Source: Oscillospiraceae bacterium
Lineage (GTDB): Bacteria; Bacillota_A; Clostridia; Saccharofermentanales; Saccharofermentanaceae
Direction of reading: 5' to 3'
NCBI GenBank assembly: GCA_902803365.1
Contig: CADCPU010000060.1
Location: 1 to 10,391 of the forward strand
DNA length: 10,391 nucleotides
Shown here: in pieces, positions 6,659 to 10,391 of the stretch
Position numbering within the stretch: the first letter of the stretch is position 1
Layout of the letters: every line of letters starts with the position of its first letter
Program-made: the position numbers and the translations under genes
Notes under the pieces: generated by a model
What the model was told of the DNA's origin: nothing
What the model saw: the letters and a program-made list of their open reading frames with translations, nothing else
Databases searched by the model: none

Positions 6659-8341
6659 ATGACAGAATCGGAATTCGAAAAACTCTATAACGAATCTTAC
6701 CGCTCCGTGTATTGGACGGCCATGTCTTTCGTGAAGAACAAGGAAGAGGCTGAGGATATCGTACAGGATACCTTCATCACAGCTTACAAGTCCTACGATT
6801 CTTTGCAGGACAAGGACAAGTTCCTTCCGTGGATCAAGAAGATCGCAGCCAACAAGTGTCTGAACCGCATAACACGCGACAAGACCACTATCGTTGACGA
6901 CGAAGAGTTTTTCGATAACGCCGAGACCGTGCCTGAAGATTTTCTGCCTGACTCTATAGTCGAATCGGACGAGAAACGCAAGATACTCATGAACATTATC
7001 CAAGACTCTCTTTCCGAAGATGTCAGGCTGACGTTGATCCTGTTCTACTTCAACGGATTGACGACAGGGGAGATCTCAGAATCAATGAACGTCCCCCAGG
7101 GTACGGTCCTGTCTCGCTTGAACTTTGCCAGGAAAAAGATCAAGAAGGAGGTCGAAAGATATGAAAAAGAAAATAATGACAAGTTGTTCGGTATGGCTAT
7201 ACCATTCTTGACGAAGCTCTTTGTAAAAGAGGCGGAACAGGTGCCGCTCAAGCCCATGCCTCTTGCCCTTAAAACCCTTCCCGCATCTAAACCTGCAGTG
7301 CCGCACGGTGCTGCTTCTAAAACAGCGATCAAGGCAACAGCGGTTGCCTCGAAGAAAGTGACGGGAATTATGTTTAAGAAAATATTGATCGGAGCTGCAG
7401 CACTCGCCCTCGCAGGCGGAACAACTGCAGGAGTAGTACACGTAGTAAGAAACAGCAGGACCGAAGCACCGGAGCCTGAAGCGATCGAGACGACGGAAGT
7501 AACGGACGATATCGAGTCCATCTTTGAGTCCTCTGACGCAGATCAGACAGACGTTGCTCAGACTGATGTTACAGAACCGGCCGAGACATCTGATGGATTT
7601 GATGTTGTCGCAGAGTCCTTTCCGACCGAGACCGATGTCGAATCCTCCACAGGTATCAGAAAAGAGCGTTACAAGCTGTCTGAGGACGGATCCTGGGAGC
7701 TTAATGAGAAGTTCAACGAGGACGGAAGACTGATATATTATTGTGTGGACGGCCTTGTTACAACTCAGGAATTTGATTCTGAAGGACATATCATCGCAGC
7801 CGATGTATATAACTCCGACGGATCCTTGTACTCTCATCTTGCATATGAACTTGATGCCAACGGTAACGGAGTAGTGGTAACGAGCACGGATGCCGACGGT
7901 GAGCTGCAGACCATATTTGAGCACGCTTATGATGCCGACGGCAACCAGATCGACTCCATGAGGTACAGAGGCAACGACCGCGATCTCGTGCAGGAGGTTC
8001 ATAACGAGTACGCTGACGGACTTCTCGTGAGAAGTACCAAGATCGAATACTCATCCGATGACACCGTCTGGACTACCGTGACCACGAATACTTATGATGA
8101 CTCGGGTCTCCTCCTGGTTACCTGCGACGACACCTCGATCACGAACCTCGACGGTGAAGAGGTCAACCACAAGTCCGTGACAAAGAGCTACGAGTACGAC
8201 TCTAACGGCTTTACGCTCAGCCGAACGACGACCCGCGTCGAAAACGGCGAGACGACCGAGACTACCGATGAATACGAAAACGACGTCTGGGGTAATCCGA
8301 CCCGCATTGGAAACAAGAGATACCTCACCATTTACTGGTAA
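6659..8341 (+). CDS. Membrane-tethered ECF sigma factor with C-terminal repeat domain
   Basis: 560 residues; ATG follows AAAGGAGG by five bases. Residues 5-73 are a sigma-70 region 2 (AEDIVQDTFITAYKS; FLPWIKKIAANKCLN), and about 115-165 are region 4 with a helix-turn-helix (LTTGEISESMNVPQGTVLSR). A normal ECF sigma ends near residue 175. Here a Lys/Ala/Pro-rich linker leads to one membrane helix (about 242-263), then an acidic Thr-rich stretch (268-330), then a region (336-560) of YD/Rhs-like repeats (EFDSEGHI, YNSDGSL, YDADGNQ, YEYDSNGF). The inferred topology is sigma inside and repeats outside. The likely role is a sigma factor held at the membrane and controlled by an external signal, possibly by proteolysis. 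No separate anti-sigma gene follows; a terminator comes about 50 bases after the stop. Sigma assignment is firm; the sensing role is inference. Confidence 0.88.
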   Translation: MTESEFEKLYNESYRSVYWTAMSFVKNKEEAEDIVQDTFITAYKSYDSLQDKDKFLPWIKKIAANKCLNRITRDKTTIVDDEEFFDNAETVPEDFLPDSIVESDEKRKILMNIIQDSLSEDVRLTLILFYFNGLTTGEISESMNVPQGTVLSRLNFARKKIKKEVERYEKENNDKLFGMAIPFLTKLFVKEAEQVPLKPMPLALKTLPASKPAVPHGAASKTAIKATAVASKKVTGIMFKKILIGAAALALAGGTTAGVVHVVRNSRTEAPEPEAIETTEVTDDIESIFESSDADQTDVAQTDVTEPAETSDGFDVVAESFPTETDVESSTGIRKERYKLSEDGSWELNEKFNEDGRLIYYCVDGLVTTQEFDSEGHIIAADVYNSDGSLYSHLAYELDANGNGVVVTSTDADGELQTIFEHAYDADGNQIDSMRYRGNDRDLVQEVHNEYADGLLVRSTKIEYSSDDTVWTTVTTNTYDDSGLLLVTCDDTSITNLDGEEVNHKSVTKSYEYDSNGFTLSRTTTRVENGETTETTDEYENDVWGNPTRIGNKRYLTIYW

Positions 8342-8394
8342 CGAACATTTTCGGGAACAGATACATAGAAGTGAGCCTTCCGAGGCAAACGCAG

Positions 8395-8426
8395 AAAGAC
8401 TGCTCTGGGGATCGGGCAGTCTTTTT
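8395..8426 (+). terminator. Intrinsic terminator of the sigma gene
   Basis: AAAGACTGC (8395-8403) pairs perfectly with GCAGTCTTT (8416-8424) around a 12-base loop, and the T-run continues to 8426. It lies 53 bases after the sigma stop codon. Confidence 0.9.
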
Positions 8427-8444
8427 GTTAGGCGCGGTTTTGTT

Positions 8445-8549
8445 TTGGCGCCCCAGGGAAGTCATTTCGTTTTTATGCAAAAACATTTGGCGCCCTAAGG
8501 CAGTCATTTTGAAATCCGTGATTTCGGGTTTGCGTCCCAGGGTCGCCAT
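8445..8549. repeat. Three tandem 21-base repeats at a 42-base period
   Basis: Copies at 8445-8465, 8487-8507 and 8529-8549 share the core TTGGCGCCC(C/T)AGGG..GTCAT; the third is more diverged. The period is exactly 42 bases. The 21-base spacers differ in sequence, yet each can fold as a small hairpin: GTTTTT/AAAAAC (8469-8484) and GAAAT/ATTTC (8511-8525). On the minus strand the units read (M)TxLGR(Q/K) every 14 codons, but no ribosome site precedes that frame and it runs into the sigma terminator, so I do not call a gene. Confidence 0.65.
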
Positions 8550-8574
8550 TTTTCAGAGAGCGCTGCGGCTTCAG

Positions 8575-8725
8575 CATCACAAGATACAAAGCCCGCTTGA
8601 CTGCCTTTTACAGATCCGCGGCGAGTGCGTCAAGGTCGAAGCCGCAAAGCGGTGCCGAAGGCAACCTTGACGCCTCGACACTCGGATCTGTTTCTTGGAT
8701 ATAAGCGGGCTTTGTGCTCTTGGAT
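8575..8725. other. 150-base imperfect palindrome, possible structured RNA or small mobile repeat
   Basis: Nested inverted repeats: CATC.CAAGA with TCTTGGATG at the edges; ACAAAGCCCGCTT (8586-8598) with AAGCGGGCTTTGT (8703-8715), 13 perfect pairs; ACAGATCCG (8610-8618) with CGGATCTGT (8683-8691); GCGTCAAGGT (8627-8636) with ACCTTGACGC (8664-8673). The tip holds two mini-hairpins, CCGC/GCGG (8642-8652) and GCC/GGC (8654-8662). The strand is unknown because the structure is nearly symmetric. It could be a noncoding RNA, a bidirectional terminator without a clear T-run, or a palindromic intergenic element. No reading frame in it looks coding. Confidence 0.65.
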
Positions 8726-8798
8726 GTAGCGGTAGGGAGTCAAAATATGAAACCGTATTTTGTTCTTATTGTGATATTCTTTCGAATCGGGTATGCGA

Positions 8799-8804
8799 TA
8801 TAAT
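8799..8804 (+). promoter_or_regulatory. -10 box upstream of the membrane-protein gene
   Basis: A perfect TATAAT lies 41 bases before the ATG of the next gene. No good TTGACA-like box is found at 16-18 bases upstream (TTCTTT at best). Position after the palindromic region and directly before a gene supports it. Confidence 0.5.
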
Positions 8805-8845
8805 GCAGTCTATAAATGAGGTATGTGTTGTAAGGAGTTTGGTTT

Positions 8846-9400
8846 ATGAGTAAAGAATTAGAAAATGAAGTCCCTTTGTCTTCCAAGGAAGCCGGGATGA
8901 AACTTCATTACCTTTATTATCAGCAGTTTCATTCATTGCATCGTATGTACAGGACTAATGCTACTAGAGCAGAGCATACATACATTTATAGTATTCACAG
9001 GGCTGACTGGCTTGAACCCGTATTATGGTTCATGCTCCCGGCATTCATAATAATGCTCATCTTCGTGGTCGTTTTTGCGGGTATATGGTACTTCGGTAAA
9101 GACGGGCTGGGTAATATGCTGGTTCCACTTTTGGTATTGTCGGGGCTTTTTGTGCTCGCGGGATTGATCGGGGTTATTATCGGTATAGTAAGATTCATAT
9201 CGCTTGTCAGAGCGAGAAGTAAGTTTATTAAGGACTTCCTCGCGGATGAGCGTACTTCGGAATGCCGCAGTCGCAAGAAGGCAGCAAAGTGGCTTTGGGA
9301 TTTTGTTGCCGAGCACACTATGCGTGGCGAGGCTGTTCTCAAGTATACATATGTGCCTGAGTGGTTTGATGAATACGCTTATCTGCTAAAATGGGTATAA
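8846..9400 (+). CDS. Hypothetical two-helix membrane protein
   Basis: 184 residues; ATG with AAGGAG eight bases upstream. I do not recognise the family. The N-terminal 55 residues are hydrophilic and rich in Tyr and His. Two strongly hydrophobic segments follow (about 59-82 and 91-120), joined by a short loop with KDG. The C-terminal 60 residues are basic then mixed (RARSKFIK, RSRKK) and end with several aromatic residues. The basic residues right after the second helix suggest that both ends face the cytoplasm. No signal peptide, Cys motif or catalytic pattern is visible. The next gene starts 24 bases downstream, so the two are probably one operon driven from the TATAAT at 8799. Function unknown. 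Confidence 0.8.
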   Translation: MSKELENEVPLSSKEAGMKLHYLYYQQFHSLHRMYRTNATRAEHTYIYSIHRADWLEPVLWFMLPAFIIMLIFVVVFAGIWYFGKDGLGNMLVPLLVLSGLFVLAGLIGVIIGIVRFISLVRARSKFIKDFLADERTSECRSRKKAAKWLWDFVAEHTMRGEAVLKYTYVPEWFDEYAYLLKWV

Positions 9401-9424
9401 AAACGCACGCAAAGGGGCAGCACG

Positions 9425-10312
9425 ATGACGGCTTTCTATCATCTTCCGGGACTATTCGAATTTTATGATCTCTACAAGGTCTTTCTGCCTCTTTACAGGG
9501 AGCATAGGGAGTATTTCTACGACTGGTGTGAGATAGGTTCGATATACGGTGCTCCGCACGATTGTCTGTGGGGCGGCGGTCGCGTCGGATTCGGCGAGGC
9601 TGATCCCGGGGATGTTGCGTCTCTCATGAATGAATACGGTATCTCCGCGCGATTGACTTTCAGTAATTCACTTCTGCGTGAGGAGCATCTTACGGACAAA
9701 AGATGTAATGCGCTGTGCAGGCTTTTCGAGCACGGTGCGGTCGAAAACGGCATCGTTATTTATTCCGACTTGCTGCTGGAATATATCAAAGAGAACTATC
9801 CCGGGTTTTATTTTGTGTCTTCCACTACGAAGGTGCTGACGGAATTCGGCGACCTTAAGGCCGAGCTCGATCGCGAGGACTATCGTTTTGTCGTGCCGGA
9901 TTTCAGGCTTAATAAGGATGCGAGATTGAGTGCGCTTACGGACGGGCAGAAGCAGAAGGTCGAATTTCTCTGTAACGAATGCTGCTGGTTTGGCTGCTAT
10001 GACAGAAAGAAGTGTTACGAGAATGTCAGTCGCAAGAGCCTGGGGGAAGACTGCGCGGATCATATCTGCGTCTCGCCTGATGCGTCCAAGGGTTATAGGT
10101 TTTCTGCGGCGATGAAAAATCCCGGCTTCATCGGGATCGATGACATTCGGGATCGTTATATTCCTGACGGTTTCAGTAACTTCAAGATCGAAGGGCGCGG
10201 GCTTGGCAGCGCGGTGGCCTTGGAGTTCCTGCTCTATTATATGACCAAGCCTGAGTATCAGCTTAAGGTCAGGGAAGAGGTTTATCTCGACAGTATGCTC
10301 GATCTGTTCTGA
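9425..10312 (+). CDS. U32 peptidase/UbiU-UbiV-like protein with Cys cluster
   Basis: 295 residues; ATG with a weak AAAGGGG site seven bases upstream. The pattern recalls U32-family TIM-barrel proteins: an early IGSIYGAPHDCLWGGGR (38-53), a middle VENGIVIYSDLLLEYI and FYFVSSTTKVL (106-138), the signature-like CNECCWFGCYDRKKC (183-197), and FKIEGRGLGS (253-262) near the end. In known members a conserved NE.C..xC region and other Cys hold an iron-sulfur cluster or take part in RNA or quinone hydroxylation. Here Cys183, 186, 187, 191, 197, 210 and 215 are tightly grouped, which suggests a metal or cluster site but is not proof. Reaction and substrate are unknown. No signal peptide, so cytoplasmic. 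Likely co-transcribed with the membrane protein 24 bases upstream. The family link is a by-eye judgement and may be remote. Confidence 0.65.
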   Translation: MTAFYHLPGLFEFYDLYKVFLPLYREHREYFYDWCEIGSIYGAPHDCLWGGGRVGFGEADPGDVASLMNEYGISARLTFSNSLLREEHLTDKRCNALCRLFEHGAVENGIVIYSDLLLEYIKENYPGFYFVSSTTKVLTEFGDLKAELDREDYRFVVPDFRLNKDARLSALTDGQKQKVEFLCNECCWFGCYDRKKCYENVSRKSLGEDCADHICVSPDASKGYRFSAAMKNPGFIGIDDIRDRYIPDGFSNFKIEGRGLGSAVALEFLLYYMTKPEYQLKVREEVYLDSMLDLF

Positions 10313-10391
10313 TCAGCCTTCGGTCTTGTTCTCTTCGTTGGTCTCTTTTGCTTTGTCTTCGCCGTTAGCCCATTCGTCTGCCTTGTCGACA
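10313..10391 (-). CDS. C-terminal end of a convergent gene with a charged tail (partial)
   Basis: On the minus strand the frame is open from the window edge to a TGA at 10313-10315. It encodes 25 residues rich in Glu, Lys, Asp and Asn (VDKADEWANGED then KAKETNEENKTEG). The composition looks like a flexible, hydrophilic C-terminal tail of a real protein. The stop directly abuts the plus-strand stop at 10310-10312, with no room for a terminator between. Family unknown because the rest lies outside the window. Confidence 0.55.
   Translation of the reverse strand, partial: VDKADEWANGEDKAKETNEENKTEG

Noticed and set aside
7082..8002. Long minus-strand open frame (306 codons) opposite the sigma gene
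   Set aside because: It runs antisense to clear sigma region 4 and YD repeats and its product is Cys/Arg-rich with no domain pattern.
8445..8549. CRISPR array
   Set aside because: Only three diverged 21-base units, spacers as short as 21 bases that fold on themselves, and no cas genes in the window.
8325..8549. Minus-strand small gene with TxLGRQ repeats
   Set aside because: No ribosome site before its ATG, it runs through the sigma terminator into the sigma gene, and the repeats are better explained as DNA-level tandem units.
8575..8725. Integron attC site or transposon end
   Set aside because: No integrase or transposase is nearby and no typical core site or target duplication was found.

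Overview
The window looks like chromosomal DNA of a Gram-positive gut or rumen Clostridia-type bacterium (Bacillota). This is inferred from strong AGGAGG ribosome sites, moderate GC, T-tailed intrinsic terminators, and Thr/Pro-linker surface proteins carrying divergent InlB-type B-repeats. No rRNA, tRNA, transposase, integrase or CRISPR array was seen, and the species cannot be named from the sequence.

Left half (1-5670): a tandem cluster of three paralogous, secreted, multidomain proteins on the + strand; the first lacks its 5' end. Each is built from the same parts: a signal peptide (seen in the second and third), B-repeat-like modules (many with a VTEYGSNG motif and a SFGFYMP motif), ~100-residue modules that open with YREV..(F/Y)KDGK..G and close with GxGxYKGEGxYKG, a Thr/Pro linker (TPTP..AP), and a nearly identical ~118-residue C-terminal domain. 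The two intergenic leaders are themselves duplicated and hold a conserved long hairpin. A related hairpin followed by a T-run forms the terminator after the third gene. The three probably form one transcription unit with hairpins between the genes.

Middle (5680-8426): a lipase-like alpha/beta hydrolase without a signal peptide, then a 560-residue protein with an ECF sigma factor at its N-terminus, one membrane helix near residue 250 and a predicted outside region of YD/Rhs-like repeats. This is a membrane-tethered sigma factor design. It ends at a clear intrinsic terminator.

Right (8427-10391): a roughly 420-base noncoding stretch holds three copies of a 21-base repeat at an exact 42-base period and a 150-base imperfect palindrome. 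After it come a two-helix membrane protein and a Cys-rich protein resembling the U32 peptidase/UbiU-UbiV type, probably co-transcribed. The window ends in the charged C-terminal tail of a convergent minus-strand gene whose stop codon directly abuts the preceding stop.

The surface proteins are likely adhesins or substrate-binding proteins. Nothing in the sequence directly links the sigma factor to them, although a membrane-tethered sigma near surface genes makes that worth testing.
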